Origin: Virgibacillus senegalensis
GTDB taxonomy: Bacteria; Bacillota; Bacilli; Bacillales; Amphibacillaceae
Direction of reading: 5' to 3'
DNA length: 47,281 nucleotides
Assembly: GCF_000821245.2 (NCBI RefSeq)
Contig: NZ_LN611425.1
Coordinates: 425,377-472,657 of the forward strand
The translations under genes and the position numbers were made by a program. The notes under the pieces are model-generated. The model did no database searches, was not told the DNA's origin, and saw nothing but the letters and a program-made list of their open reading frames with translations. Positions 1 through 8,464 of the stretch are shown here, piece by piece; position 1 is the stretch's first letter, and each line of letters opens with the position of its first letter.

Positions 1-1
1 T

Positions 2-1867
2 TCGTTTTTAAAAAATATGTCAAACGAAGAATTAGAGCGATTTGCAACGGAAATCCGGCAGTTTCTGATCGAAAAACTATCGGTGACCGGTGGACATCTG
101 GGGGCGAACCTTGGCGTTGTAGAATTGACTCTGGCACTCCATAAACATTTTCAAAGCCCGAAAGACAAATTTATTTTTGATGTCGGCCATCAATCTTATA
201 TTCATAAAATATTGACCGGTCGTGCCGGTCAATTCGATACCTTGCGACAATACAAAGGTTTGTGCGGTTTTCCGAAAACCCGTGAAAGTGAACATGATGT
301 CTGGGAAACCGGCCATAGTTCCACTTCGTTATCAGCTGCTATGGGGATGACCATCGCCAGGGATTTAAAAAAAGAGGACAGCCATATCGTCCCGATTATC
401 GGAGATGGAGCACTGACAGGCGGAATGGCCTTGGAGGCGCTCAACCATATTGGCCATGAGAAAAAAGATATCATCGTCATTCTGAATGATAATGAAATGT
501 CGATTGCCAACAATGTTGGTGCTCTTCACAATGCATTAGGACGTATGAGAAGTGCAGGCAAGTATAAAAGAGTGAAAGATGAACTGGAATGGCTCATGAA
601 GAAAATTCCGGCTGTTGGCGGACGACTTGCGTCTACTGCCGAAAGAGTGAAAGACAGCATGAAATACTTCATGGTGCCTGGGATGCTGTTTGAAGAGTTC
701 GGTTTCACTTATTATGGTCCAGTCGATGGGCATGATTTTACTGCTTTGCAGGAAAACCTCCAATACGCCAAGAAAACCGGAGGTCCTGTGCTGGTGCACG
801 TCATCACACAAAAAGGGAAAGGTTACCAGCCTGCTGAGACAGACAAGAAAGACAGGTGGCACGGTGTAGGTCCATACAAAATCGACTCCGGCGAGAAAAT
901 AAAACCAGTAGACGCTCCGCCTGCCTGGAGTGAGGTTGTCAGCGGGACCTTGCAGAAAAAGGCAAGGGAAGATGAAAGGTTGACTGTCATCACCCCCGCC
1001 ATGATTCTCGGTTCCAAACTGGAAAAGTTTCAAAAGGAATTTCCTGAACGACTTTTTGATGTCGGAATTGCGGAACAGCATGCAGCCACTATGGCAGCAG
1101 GACTCGCTACACAAGGGATGAAGCCGTTTTTGGCAATTTATTCGACATTCTTGCAGCGTGCCTATGACCAATTAGTCCATGATGTCTGCAGGCAAAACCT
1201 GAATGTTATTTTCGGAATTGATCGGGCGGGATTAGTCGGAGCGGATGGTGAAACACACCAGGGCGTATTTGACATCTCGTTTTTACGGAGCATACCGAAT
1301 ATGGTCGTGATGATGCCGAAAGACGAAAATGAGTGCCAGCATATGGTCCAGACGGCTGTCGAATATGACGACGGACCAATCGCTGTACGTTACCCACGCG
1401 GAAATGGACTCGGCGTTGATATGGACAAGAATTTGCAATCGATAGAGATCGGCAGCTGGGAAGTCTTGAAAGAAGGAAATGATGCTGCTATTCTTACCTT
1501 CGGAACGACGATCCCAATGGCTTTGCAGGCAAGCAAAGAATTGCAGGCAAAGGGTGTTTCGGTAAAAGTTATCAACGCGCGGTTTATCAAGCCGCTCGAT
1601 GAGCGGATGCTGCATGAACTTATGTCCGAAAACATACCGATTTTAACGATTGAAGAAGCTGTTCTGAAAGGCGGGTTTGGCAGCTCGATTTTGGAATTTG
1701 CCGAAGAGAACGGATACCAAAACCGTACAATCCATCGGATGGGTATACCAGATCGTTATATTGAACATGGTAAGGTCGAGCAGCTATTGGAAGAAATCGG
1801 TTTAACAAAGGAACAAACAGTACAACACATACAGCGCATGCTGCCAAGTAAACAGCAAAGGGCATGA
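2..1867 (+). CDS. dxs: 1-deoxy-D-xylulose-5-phosphate synthase, 5' end missing
   Basis: Condenses pyruvate and glyceraldehyde 3-phosphate to DXP, the first step of the MEP isoprenoid pathway, with thiamine diphosphate as cofactor in the cytosol. The frame is already open at base 2 and reads SFLKN before the first Met at 17, matching the usual Dxs N-terminus, so the true start lies roughly a dozen codons upstream of the window. Visible features are [12 protein letters not shown], the TPP motif GDGALTGG followed by the conserved Asn segment ILNDNEMS, and a transketolase-type pyrimidine-binding and C-terminal domain ([15 protein letters not shown]). It is followed after 6 bp by tlyA, as in B. 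subtilis, so the two are probably cotranscribed. The identification is secure. Confidence 0.97.
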   Translation, partial: SFLKNMSNEELERFATEIRQFLIEKLSVTGGHLGANLGVVELTLALHKHFQSPKDKFIFDVGHQSYIHKILTGRAGQFDTLRQYKGLCGFPKTRESEHDVWETGHSSTSLSAAMGMTIARDLKKEDSHIVPIIGDGALTGGMALEALNHIGHEKKDIIVILNDNEMSIANNVGALHNALGRMRSAGKYKRVKDELEWLMKKIPAVGGRLASTAERVKDSMKYFMVPGMLFEEFGFTYYGPVDGHDFTALQENLQYAKKTGGPVLVHVITQKGKGYQPAETDKKDRWHGVGPYKIDSGEKIKPVDAPPAWSEVVSGTLQKKAREDERLTVITPAMILGSKLEKFQKEFPERLFDVGIAEQHAATMAAGLATQGMKPFLAIYSTFLQRAYDQLVHDVCRQNLNVIFGIDRAGLVGADGETHQGVFDISFLRSIPNMVVMMPKDENECQHMVQTAVEYDDGPIAVRYPRGNGLGVDMDKNLQSIEIGSWEVLKEGNDAAILTFGTTIPMALQASKELQAKGVSVKVINARFIKPLDERMLHELMSENIPILTIEEAVLKGGFGSSILEFAEENGYQNRTIHRMGIPDRYIEHGKVEQLLEEIGLTKEQTVQHIQRMLPSKQQRA

Positions 1868-1873
1868 TGGAAA

Positions 1874-2698
1874 TTGAGCAAAAAAACAAGGCTCGACACT
1901 CTGTTGGTGGACAGGGGATTAATCGAGACACGTGAGAAGGCCAAACGTTCAATTATGGCCGGCTTAGTCTACTCAGAACAGACGCGTTTGGACAAGCCGG
2001 GAATGAAAGTGGAAGAAGATATTTCCTTGACCGTTAAAGGGAAGTTGTTTCCATACGTTGGAAGGGGCGGTCTTAAATTAGAGAAGGCAATTAAGCAATT
2101 CGCCATCGATTTACAAGGAAAAAAAGTGATTGATATTGGTTCCTCTACTGGTGGGTTTACCGATTGTGCTTTGCAAAACGGTGCGGAGCTCAGTTATGCG
2201 GTCGATGTCGGCTATAACCAGCTTGACTGGAAACTGAGAAATGATCCAAGAGTAGAAGTAATGGAAAGAACCAATTTCCGGTATGTAACACCTGAGATGC
2301 TAAAAAGAGGGGTACCCGATTTTGCCTCCATCGACGTATCATTTATTTCCCTTCGATTGATTTTGCCAGTTCTGGCAAAGCTATTGAAACAGGATGGAGA
2401 AGTCGTTGCGCTGATCAAACCACAATTTGAAGCGGGCCGGGAGCAGGTTGGCCGGAAAGGCATTGTAAGGGATGCGGATGTTCACCGCCAAGTTTTAAAG
2501 AACATTCTCTCCTTTGCGTCGTCGGAAGGTTTTTCCGTTAAAGGGCTGACGTTTTCACCGATTACCGGCGGGGATGGCAATATTGAATTTTTAGCCTATT
2601 TTCTTTGTGATGGAGAAAAAGCAGGAAATAGCTTGTCTGATGTCGAAATGGACCATGTAGTCGAGGAAGCACACGAGACACATCAGAAGCACGCATAA
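1874..2698 (+). CDS. tlyA: TlyA-family rRNA (cytidine-2'-O)-methyltransferase
   Basis: A 274-residue protein with an N-terminal S4 RNA-binding domain (about residues 4-65; [20 protein letters not shown]) and a FtsJ/RrmJ-like SAM methyltransferase domain ([18 protein letters not shown] as the SAM-binding loop, [20 protein letters not shown]). The family 2'-O-methylates rRNA; in bacilli it is the dxs-linked yqxC gene. The start is TTG at 1874: the nearby ATG at 1867 is in another frame, and only this start gives the MSKKTRLD N-terminus. A rho-independent terminator follows directly. The substrate site cannot be read from sequence. Confidence 0.92.
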   Translation: MSKKTRLDTLLVDRGLIETREKAKRSIMAGLVYSEQTRLDKPGMKVEEDISLTVKGKLFPYVGRGGLKLEKAIKQFAIDLQGKKVIDIGSSTGGFTDCALQNGAELSYAVDVGYNQLDWKLRNDPRVEVMERTNFRYVTPEMLKRGVPDFASIDVSFISLRLILPVLAKLLKQDGEVVALIKPQFEAGREQVGRKGIVRDADVHRQVLKNILSFASSEGFSVKGLTFSPITGGDGNIEFLAYFLCDGEKAGNSLSDVEMDHVVEEAHETHQKHA

Positions 2699-2701
2699 GC
2701 A

Positions 2702-2726
2702 GGGCTACATTTTCTGTAGCCCTTTT
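2702..2726 (+). terminator. Rho-independent terminator after tlyA
   Basis: An 8-bp perfect stem GGGCTACA/TGTAGCCC (2702-2709 with 2715-2722) with a 5-nt loop, followed by TTTT. It separates dxs-tlyA from ahrC, though read-through is possible because of the short T tract. Confidence 0.85.
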
Positions 2727-2781
2727 CCTTTGTCATTCTTTGCACATCAAAGCTTCAGATCATGCCAAAAGGAGGGATAAC

Positions 2782-3231
2782 GTGACAAAAGGGCAACGAC
2801 ATATAAAAATAAGAGAACTGATAGCCGATTATGATATTGAAACACAGGATGAGCTGGTCGAACAACTGCGTAATTTAGGATACAATGTCACGCAGGCCAC
2901 TGTATCAAGGGATATTAAAGAATTGCACCTTGTCAAAGTTCCGACCGTTGACGGTAAATATAAATACAGCCTTCCAGCCGACCAGCGCTTCAATCCGTTG
3001 GAAAAGCTAAGACGGCTGATTATGGATGCGTTCGTACGGATTGATACTGCTGGATATTTCATTGTACTAAAAACACTTCCCGGAAATGCTCAGGCATTGG
3101 GGGCTCTGATTGATAACCTTGATTGGACGGAAATCATGGGCACGATTTGCGGTGATGATACGTGTCTGATCATCTGTCGTACGGAAAAGGATACCCAGAT
3201 AATCAAAAACAGACTGCTGGAAATGTTATAA
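2782..3231 (+). CDS. ahrC: Arginine repressor/activator AhrC (ArgR family)
   Basis: A 149-residue arginine-dependent regulator that represses biosynthetic and activates catabolic arginine genes. The N-terminal winged helix ([21 protein letters not shown], then [17 protein letters not shown]) binds DNA, and the C-terminal domain carries the conserved [14 protein letters not shown] segment for hexamerisation and arginine binding. The start is taken as GTG 2782 because the strong AAAGGAGGG site at 2769-2775 lies just upstream; an in-frame ATG at 2740 has no ribosome binding site and would add a non-family extension. The order ahrC-recN is conserved in bacilli. Confidence 0.96.
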   Translation: MTKGQRHIKIRELIADYDIETQDELVEQLRNLGYNVTQATVSRDIKELHLVKVPTVDGKYKYSLPADQRFNPLEKLRRLIMDAFVRIDTAGYFIVLKTLPGNAQALGALIDNLDWTEIMGTICGDDTCLIICRTEKDTQIIKNRLLEML

Positions 3232-3266
3232 CAGGTTTACTTTAAAAAAAATGAGGTGGCTTTTAC

Positions 3267-5000
3267 TTGTTAACTGAATTGTCTATCAAGGATTTCGCGA
3301 TTATCGATGAAATATCGATAACATTCAATGAAGGGTTGACTGTGTTAACAGGAGAAACCGGCGCTGGTAAATCGATCATCATTGATGCTGTCCAATTATT
3401 GACCGGTGGCAGAGGGTCGGTCGAATTTGTCAGGTATGGGGCGAAGAAAGCGGACATCGAAGGGTTGTTTATTATCGATGATCCGAAGCATCCGATCTTT
3501 GAAAAAGGGCGCCATTTCGGAGTAGATGTAAATGAGGATGGCATGATTGTCCTGCAACGGACGATTACTGCGAATGGAAAAAGTATTTGCAGGGTGAATG
3601 GAAAGCTCGTTACCTTGGCAATACTAAAGGAATTCGGTAAGACGCTTATTGACATACACAGTCAGCATGAAACGCAATCGTTAATGGAAGTGGATCGCCA
3701 TATAGAATTATTGGACTTATATATTAAGGATGAGCTAGAACAAGTAAAAACAGAATATCTTCGATTGTTTGAAAAATTTCAGGCATTGAGGAAACGTTAC
3801 AGGGAACTTAACGAAAATGAACAGGAAATGGTACAGCGACTTGATTTGCTTGAATTTCAGTTAAAAGAAATCCAAGCGGCAGAACTGTCACCGTCGGAAG
3901 ATGAAAAGTTAAGCGAGGAACGAGACAGGCTCAATAATTACGAAAAAATCTATCAAGGTATCCATGATGCATACAATGCGTTGTACGGTGAACAAAAAGG
4001 ATTGGACTGGCTTTCTCTTGCATTGAATGGATTGGAAAGTGCCAGTGAATATGATGAAAATGTTGCTTCCAAAAAAGAAGAATTCTCTAATCACTATTAT
4101 GTATTGGAGGAATTCACCTTTGACTTGCGTAATTTCCTCGACTCCATGGAATTCGATCCAGAAAGATTGAACATAATCGAAAGCAGACTTAATGAAATCA
4201 ACCGGTTGAAAAAGAAATACGGCCAATCGGTGACGGAAATATTAGAATATGGCGCGAAAGTCGAAGAGGAGATCGACCAAATCACCAATCGTGAATCCCA
4301 TTTGACCAAGCTGCAAAGCCAAATTGCAGAACTAGGCGAGGATGCCCTTTTGGAGGCTAGACATATGCATGATATCCGAAAAAAGGCAGCTGAAACATTG
4401 GTCGAATCTATTCATAAAGAGTTGAAGGATCTATACTTAGAAAAAGCTTCATTCGGAGTCGATATCCAGTTAAGGCGCGGTAAAGAAGGGGATCCTCAAT
4501 TAGAGGGAACACCTGTCAGCATGCATGACAATGGATTTGACTTAGTCAAATTCCTGATTACTACCAATCCTGGAGAACCATTGAAGGAAATCAACAAAGT
4601 GGCTTCAGGAGGAGAACTTTCGCGTATTATGTTAGCGCTGAAGAAAATTTTTTCCAAGCACCAAGGAGTGACGAGTGTCATTTTTGACGAAGTCGACACC
4701 GGTGTAAGCGGACGGGTTGCGCAGGCAATCGCTGAAAAAATTCATGGGATTGCCAGTGGTTCTCAAGTATTGTGTATTTCCCATCTTCCACAGGTTGCTT
4801 CCATGGCAGATACCCATCTTTTGATTGAAAAGCATGTATCAGATGAAAGGACAAGTACTTCTGTTGTTGAATTGGACACAGAAGCTTCAGTAGAAGAGAT
4901 CAGTCGGATGATTACCGGAGCAGAATTAACAGAAACAACGAAGGAACACGCAAGAGAGTTGATCAACCTTGCGAAAAAGTTCAAAAAAGATCAAGGTTGA
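3267..5000 (+). CDS. recN: DNA repair protein RecN
   Basis: A 577-residue SMC-like ATPase that acts early at DNA double-strand breaks. Walker A GETGAGKS sits at residues 29-36. A long central coiled coil (about 150-370) separates it from the C-terminal half carrying the ABC signature (ASGGELSRIMLAL), the Walker B segment VIFDEVDTGVSG and the switch segment CISHLPQVASMAD. The length equals that of B. subtilis RecN. The start is TTG 3267, with GAGGTGG at 3253-3259. A strong terminator follows immediately. Confidence 0.97.
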   Translation: MLTELSIKDFAIIDEISITFNEGLTVLTGETGAGKSIIIDAVQLLTGGRGSVEFVRYGAKKADIEGLFIIDDPKHPIFEKGRHFGVDVNEDGMIVLQRTITANGKSICRVNGKLVTLAILKEFGKTLIDIHSQHETQSLMEVDRHIELLDLYIKDELEQVKTEYLRLFEKFQALRKRYRELNENEQEMVQRLDLLEFQLKEIQAAELSPSEDEKLSEERDRLNNYEKIYQGIHDAYNALYGEQKGLDWLSLALNGLESASEYDENVASKKEEFSNHYYVLEEFTFDLRNFLDSMEFDPERLNIIESRLNEINRLKKKYGQSVTEILEYGAKVEEEIDQITNRESHLTKLQSQIAELGEDALLEARHMHDIRKKAAETLVESIHKELKDLYLEKASFGVDIQLRRGKEGDPQLEGTPVSMHDNGFDLVKFLITTNPGEPLKEINKVASGGELSRIMLALKKIFSKHQGVTSVIFDEVDTGVSGRVAQAIAEKIHGIASGSQVLCISHLPQVASMADTHLLIEKHVSDERTSTSVVELDTEASVEEISRMITGAELTETTKEHARELINLAKKFKKDQG

Positions 5001-5026
5001 CCCTTGCCCTACGGCAAGGGTTTTTT
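5001..5026 (+). terminator. Rho-independent terminator after recN
   Basis: A perfect 8-bp stem CCCTTGCC/GGCAAGGG (5001-5008 with 5013-5020), a 4-nt loop and a T6 tract. It begins directly at the recN stop codon. Confidence 0.93.
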
Positions 5027-5266
5027 AGTAGGAAAATTCATTTCAGGGAATCATAAGCGGAACAACGACTCCGCTTTTCTTGTCCAGCTTCTCCTCATGA
5101 GATCTTGATCCTATACATGGCAAAACCTGTCGCTTCGAAGAGTGTTTCAAGCTGATTGGGGGTTTCCAAGGTGCTTGCGCTTTTCTTTGTTGTATTATCC
5201 GCTTATTTTTTGGTTTAATTCCAAGCATATAAGGAAATTATCGCCGTTATTTCTCATCTTTACAGG
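5027..5266. other. recN-spoIVB intergenic region, no gene seen
   Basis: The gap between recN and spoIVB is about 320 bases. A 61-codon minus-strand frame at 5043-5228 has no convincing ribosome binding site and no recognisable motif, so it was not called. The downstream part holds the probable spoIVB promoter. Confidence 0.5.
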
Positions 5267-5296
5267 GTTTAAAAAAGGTGCTGCAAGGCCAAATTA
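5267..5296 (+). promoter_or_regulatory. Possible forespore (sigma-F/G) promoter of spoIVB
   Basis: A -35-like GTTTA (5267-5271) and a -10-like GGCCAAATTA (5287-5296) are 15 bp apart. Each differs by one position from the sigma-F/G consensus as I know it (GYATA and GGNNANNMTA). The position about 50 bp before spoIVB fits the known forespore expression of that gene. This is a by-eye match only. Confidence 0.35.
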
Positions 5297-5347
5297 GAAC
5301 TACAGAAATAAAAAATTGCTATGGGTTAGGAACGAGGAGAGTGAAGC

Positions 5348-6625
5348 ATGAATTTTAATGGATTTCGCAATGGCATAGGAATAACGCTCCTTGTTGCTTT
5401 CCTGTGTATTCCTTTTTTACCTGTTAAAGACTTCCTAATGATACCTGGTCAATTGACTACTTTTATGAACCAGGGAGAAATCAATATGCCGGCCGTCAGT
5501 TCAAATGTAACAGTTGCCAGCAGCAATGACGAGATACTGGAGGCATCAAGTGATGCATCCTTTGCAGCAAAAGGGATGGGTACGGCTGATATCGTCTATG
5601 AACTAGCTGGCCTGCCAATCAAAAAAGTAAATGTCGATGTGTTGGACGACTTCCGAGTAATCCCCGGAGGGCAATCCATCGGTGTGAATCTTCATACTTT
5701 AGGGGTATTGGTCGTTGGCCACCATCAAATCACTACCAGTGATGGTAAGGTTTCACCTGGAGAAGAAGCTGATATTAAAGTTGGCGACATCCTGTTGAAA
5801 ATAAATGGCAAAGAAATTAAAAAGATTGCGGAAGTTGCCCCTTTTGTAGAAGCAGCAGGGGAAGCCGATGAATCGCTAAAGGTTACCGTAAAGCGTGGGG
5901 AGAAAACATTTGAAACCAATTTAACGCCTTACCTGGATGCTAAAGAGGATGATTACCGTATTGGCTTGTACATTCGGGATTCTGCCGCAGGAATCGGAAC
6001 CATGACGTTTTACGATCCTGTTTCTAAAAAATATGGTGCCCTAGGACATGTCATTTCTGACATGGACACACGAAAACCGATTGAAATTCACAAAGGAACC
6101 ATTGTTCGTTCCAACATAAAAGCAATCGAAAAAGGCAACAACGGAACACCAGGAGAAAAACGCGCCGAATTTTCAGCAGACGAAAAGAAACTTGGGAACA
6201 TTACGAAGAATACGCCATTCGGTGTTTTTGGAAAACTGGATGAAGACATAAAGAATGGAAAATTGGATAAAGCAATGCCGATCGCTTTGTCCCATGAAGT
6301 CAAAGAAGGACCAGCAAAAATACTGACTGTCGTTCATGGGGAAAAAGTAGAGGAATTCGATGTGGAAATTGTAAGCAGTGTACCGCAAAAATTTCCTGCC
6401 ACTAAAGGGATGATCATCAAGATAACGGATAAAGAATTGTTAAAGGAGACTGGAGGCATCGTTCAGGGAATGAGTGGAAGTCCGATCATTCAGAACGACA
6501 AAGTAATCGGAGCAGTCACCCACGTGTTCGTTAATGATCCGACCTCTGGTTATGGGGTCCATATCGAGTGGATGCTGAATGAGGCAGGAATCGATATATA
6601 TGGCAGCAATCAAAAAGCGGGCTGA
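5348..6625 (+). CDS. spoIVB: SpoIVB serine peptidase (sporulation signal)
   Basis: A 425-residue S55-family protease made in the forespore and secreted into the intermembrane space, where in B. subtilis it triggers pro-sigma-K processing by cleaving SpoIVFA. An N-terminal hydrophobic segment (about residues 9-26) serves as signal or anchor, a PDZ domain spans about 105-195 and the peptidase domain follows. Candidate triad residues are His234 (GALGHVI), Asp361 and Ser378 (QGMSGSPI), close to the B. subtilis numbering. GAACGAGGAG precedes the ATG. It lies between recN and spo0A, the usual place, and a strong terminator separates it from spo0A. Confidence 0.96.
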   Translation: MNFNGFRNGIGITLLVAFLCIPFLPVKDFLMIPGQLTTFMNQGEINMPAVSSNVTVASSNDEILEASSDASFAAKGMGTADIVYELAGLPIKKVNVDVLDDFRVIPGGQSIGVNLHTLGVLVVGHHQITTSDGKVSPGEEADIKVGDILLKINGKEIKKIAEVAPFVEAAGEADESLKVTVKRGEKTFETNLTPYLDAKEDDYRIGLYIRDSAAGIGTMTFYDPVSKKYGALGHVISDMDTRKPIEIHKGTIVRSNIKAIEKGNNGTPGEKRAEFSADEKKLGNITKNTPFGVFGKLDEDIKNGKLDKAMPIALSHEVKEGPAKILTVVHGEKVEEFDVEIVSSVPQKFPATKGMIIKITDKELLKETGGIVQGMSGSPIIQNDKVIGAVTHVFVNDPTSGYGVHIEWMLNEAGIDIYGSNQKAG

Positions 6626-6630
6626 TTAAA

Positions 6631-6670
6631 AAACTAACTCTTATCAAACATACGATAAGAGTTAGTTTTT
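6631..6670. terminator. Strong terminator between spoIVB and spo0A
   Basis: A 15-bp perfect stem (AAACTAACTCTTATC at 6631-6645 with its complement at 6654-6668) and an 8-nt loop. It is flanked by A-rich and T-rich tails, so it can work in both directions. Confidence 0.93.
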
Positions 6671-6704
6671 GTTATATTACTTCTTGTTCTGGAGAAAACA
6701 ATAA

Positions 6705-6719
6705 AATTTTCTGATAAAT
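6705..6719. promoter_or_regulatory. Candidate CodY box upstream of spo0A
   Basis: AATTTTCTGATAAAT matches 13 of 15 positions of the CodY consensus AATTTTCWGAAAATT. It lies about 37 bp upstream of the extended -10 at 6753-6761, a position suited to repression by the GTP/branched-chain-amino-acid sensor CodY. Binding is inferred. Confidence 0.45.
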
Positions 6720-6752
6720 AGCTCAATAAAAAACGTTTTCATTGGAAAAATA

Positions 6753-6761
6753 TGCTATAAT
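6753..6761 (+). promoter_or_regulatory. Extended -10 (vegetative) promoter for spo0A
   Basis: TGCTATAAT, a TGn extension plus a perfect TATAAT, lies about 210 bp upstream of the spo0A start. No good -35 sits at 17 bp, consistent with an extended -10 promoter. The sequence just upstream (AAAAACGTTTTCA) matches only the right half of a CcpA cre site. Confidence 0.55.
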
Positions 6762-6783
6762 ATAAAAGATAGAATAAAGAAAT

Positions 6784-6790
6784 TTCGACA
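6784..6790 (-). promoter_or_regulatory. 0A box, perfect, minus orientation
   Basis: TTCGACA is the reverse complement of the Spo0A~P target TGTCGAA. It lies 23 bp downstream of the extended -10, in the presumed transcribed leader of spo0A. Confidence 0.55.
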
Positions 6791-6815
6791 AATCTGCATG
6801 AATTCATAAACACCT

Positions 6816-6832
6816 TGTCGTATAGTATCGAA
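6816..6832 (+). promoter_or_regulatory. Two degenerate 0A boxes
   Basis: TGTCGTA (6816-6822) and TATCGAA (6826-6832) each match 6 of 7 positions of TGTCGAA and are 10 bp apart start to start, about one helical turn, which suits dimeric Spo0A~P binding. Confidence 0.4.
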
Positions 6833-6896
6833 AATTGAAGTAATTAAAAGCTATTAAAAGAAAATCGAAAAAAATCCAATGTTTTTTCCTGAAAAG

Positions 6897-6923
6897 AAGG
6901 AAATATCGTCTTTATGTCGAAAT
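6897..6923 (+). promoter_or_regulatory. Possible sigma-H promoter overlapping a perfect 0A box
   Basis: AAGGAAATA (6897-6905) resembles the sigma-H -35 RNAGGAWWW, and GAAATC (6919-6924) is an imperfect -10. A perfect 0A box TGTCGAA (6915-6921) overlaps the -10. The B. subtilis spo0A gene is likewise served by a sigma-H promoter flanked by 0A boxes, so the arrangement is expected; the exact promoter is a by-eye assignment. Confidence 0.4.
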
Positions 6924-6970
6924 CATTACGAGGAACTCAGGGAGGAATTACTAAAAGGAGGATATTTGGA

Positions 6971-7759
6971 GTGGAGAAGATTAAAGTTTGCTTAGTGGAT
7001 GACAACAGGGAACTGATTGGTTTAATGCAGGAATACTTCGACGACAAAGAAGACATCGAGGTTATTGGTACAGCATATAATGGAAAAGACTGCCTGCAGA
7101 TGCTTGAAGAACTGGACCCAGACGTCTTGGTATTGGATATTATTATGCCGCATATCGATGGTTTAGCGGTATTGGGCAAAATTAAAGATATCGAAAAGGA
7201 AAAGTATCCGAATGTTATTATGCTGACTGCATTCGGTCAGGAGGAAGTAACCAAGAAAGCCGTTGATTTAGGGGCCTCCTATTTTATTTTAAAGCCGTTT
7301 GATCTCGATAGCTTGGCGGATCAAATCAGACAAGTACATGGAATTACTCCTTCTTTCGATAATATAAGTTCTGGCAAGCAAAGGGGTAAACGTGATGACA
7401 GGAAGAAAGATTTGGAAACAAGCATTACCCATATCATTCACGAAATAGGTGTTCCTGCTCACATCAAAGGATATATGTATTTAAGGGAAGCGATTACGAT
7501 GGTTTATAAGGATATCGAATTGCTAGGCTCTATTACAAAGGTGCTGTACCCGGATATCGCCAAAAAGTATAATACGACTGCTTCACGTGTCGAACGTGCG
7601 ATCCGTCATGCGATAGAGGTTGCCTGGAGCCGTGGGAACATGGAGTCTATCTCTTCTTTATTCGGTTATACGGTCAGTATTTCCAAAGCCAAGCCGACAA
7701 ACAGTGAATTCATTGCGATGGTAGCCGACCGCCTCAGGTTGGAACATCGAGCAAGCTGA
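6971..7759 (+). CDS. spo0A: Sporulation response regulator Spo0A
   Basis: The master regulator of entry into sporulation. The receiver domain (residues 1-125) has the acidic pair Asp10/Asp11, phospho-acceptor Asp56 (VLDIIMPH), the Thr of MLTAFGQE and the conserved Lys of FILKPFD. The C-terminal effector domain (about 150-262) retains the sigma-A and DNA-contact helices ([31 protein letters not shown]) almost unchanged. The start is GTG 6971, with AAAGGAGGA at 6954-6962, giving 262 aa and the family N-terminus MEKIKVC; an in-frame ATG at 6914 lies inside the promoter and 0A-box region and is rejected. Confidence 0.98.
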   Translation: MEKIKVCLVDDNRELIGLMQEYFDDKEDIEVIGTAYNGKDCLQMLEELDPDVLVLDIIMPHIDGLAVLGKIKDIEKEKYPNVIMLTAFGQEEVTKKAVDLGASYFILKPFDLDSLADQIRQVHGITPSFDNISSGKQRGKRDDRKKDLETSITHIIHEIGVPAHIKGYMYLREAITMVYKDIELLGSITKVLYPDIAKKYNTTASRVERAIRHAIEVAWSRGNMESISSLFGYTVSISKAKPTNSEFIAMVADRLRLEHRAS

Positions 7760-7830
7760 AGGATGGATTTGACTGGATTCAATCAGCAAATTATATATTA
7801 AGGATGTATTAAGGACTGGCTTGTTTAGCG

Positions 7831-7886
7831 AAAGACATCACCTTTTAATTGGTTTGTCAAAATCAGGATGGGGTGGTGTCTTTTTT
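7831..7886 (+). terminator. Terminator after spo0A
   Basis: AAAGACATCACC (7831-7842) pairs with GGTGGTGTCTTT (7872-7883) with one wobble, followed by further Ts. The loop is long (about 29 nt). Confidence 0.65.
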
Positions 7887-7976
7887 CTGCTTTTTTTAAG
7901 CTTCATTTTGCCCATAACGAAAGACATTTGAATCATCCATTAAAAATTTTCTTACAGGAATGTTACAAAAATGTAT

Positions 7977-8005
7977 TGACACTTTTGAAGTGCCGTTGTA
8001 AAGTG
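7977..8005 (+). promoter_or_regulatory. Sigma-A promoter of the met riboswitch operon
   Basis: A perfect TTGACA (7977-7982), a 17-bp spacer and TAAAGT (8000-8005) with a TG two bases before the -10. Transcription would begin about 30 bp before the first SAM aptamer. No comparable promoter is visible between the two aptamers. Confidence 0.75.
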
Positions 8006-8041
8006 TTAATCAAGTTAAAAAAATTGAATGAATTTTCATTA

Positions 8042-8196
8042 CTTCTTATCAAGAGAGGCAGAGGGACTGGCCCTGTGAAGCCTCGGCAGCGGACTATTAA
8101 ATAGTACTGTGCCAAATCCAGCAAGCAATGCTTGAGAGATGAGAAGAGGACGGATTACATATTCATGCCCTCTTCCCATTCGGAAGAGGGTTTTTT
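8042..8196 (+). ncRNA. SAM-I (S-box) riboswitch 1 with its own terminator
   Basis: A class I SAM aptamer: P1 CTTCTTATC (8042-8050) with GATGAGAAG (8138-8146), the conserved AAGAGAGG...GGGACTGGCCC...GAAGCCTCGGCAGC core and the TGTGCCAAATCCAGCAAG segment. An expression platform follows: the terminator stem is CCCTCTTCC/GGAAGAGGG (8168-8176 with 8182-8190) plus T6. GAAGAGG (8143-8149), overlapping the P1 3' arm, can pair with CCTCTTC (8169-8175) as the antiterminator. SAM binding would stabilise P1 and terminate transcription. Confidence 0.95.
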
Positions 8197-8218
8197 GTTG
8201 GTTAATGAAAAATAGCAA

Positions 8219-8241
8219 AAGGAGGAACCATGGAACGCTAA
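8219..8241 (+). other. Three-codon ORF (Met-Glu-Arg-stop) with strong ribosome binding site
   Basis: AAAAGGAGG is followed 4-5 nt later by ATG GAA CGC TAA (8230-8241), lying between the two riboswitches. It may be the fossil start of a gene that was once controlled by riboswitch 1, or a minimal upstream ORF. No coding potential continues beyond it. Confidence 0.5.
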
Positions 8242-8271
8242 ACTCGATTAAACAAATATCATTTATAAATA

Positions 8272-8431
8272 TTCTTATCAAGAGAGGCGGAGGGACTGGC
8301 CCTGTGAAGCCTCGGCAGCGGACAATTAATTTGTACTGTGCCAAATCCAGCAAGCTTAAGCTTGGGAGATAAGAAGAGTCTAGTTGTCTGTGGGCAATTT
8401 AACTCTTCCATCCTCCGGAAGAGTTTTTTTA
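8272..8431 (+). ncRNA. SAM-I (S-box) riboswitch 2 with its own terminator
   Basis: A second complete aptamer nearly identical to the first: P1 TTCTTATC (8272-8279) with GATAAGAA (8368-8375), and the same core. Differences are concentrated in the tips of two helices and in the platform. The terminator stem is AACTCTTCC/GGAAGAGTT (8401-8409 with 8417-8425), followed by Ts. GAAGAGT (8373-8379) can pair with ACTCTTC (8402-8408) as antiterminator. It immediately precedes metN, so it is the proximal switch. Confidence 0.95.
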
Positions 8432-8464
8432 TTTGAAAAACAACAGAAGAGAGGGAATCGCAAA

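Noticed and set aside
536-1171. 211-codon minus-strand reading frame
   Set aside because: It lies fully inside dxs, antisense, with no ribosome binding site or recognisable family; a shadow of dxs codon bias.
5043-5228. 61-codon minus-strand frame between recN and spoIVB
   Set aside because: No ribosome binding site or known motif; composition not convincing.
6731-6745. CcpA cre site before spo0A
   Set aside because: Only the right half (CGTTTTCA) matches the consensus; the left half lacks the TG.
7868-8372. Two short plus-strand reading frames sharing a repeated basic peptide (RGxGTGPVKPRQRTI)
   Set aside because: Both run through the two SAM aptamers; the shared peptide is just the translated aptamer core, not a protein repeat family.
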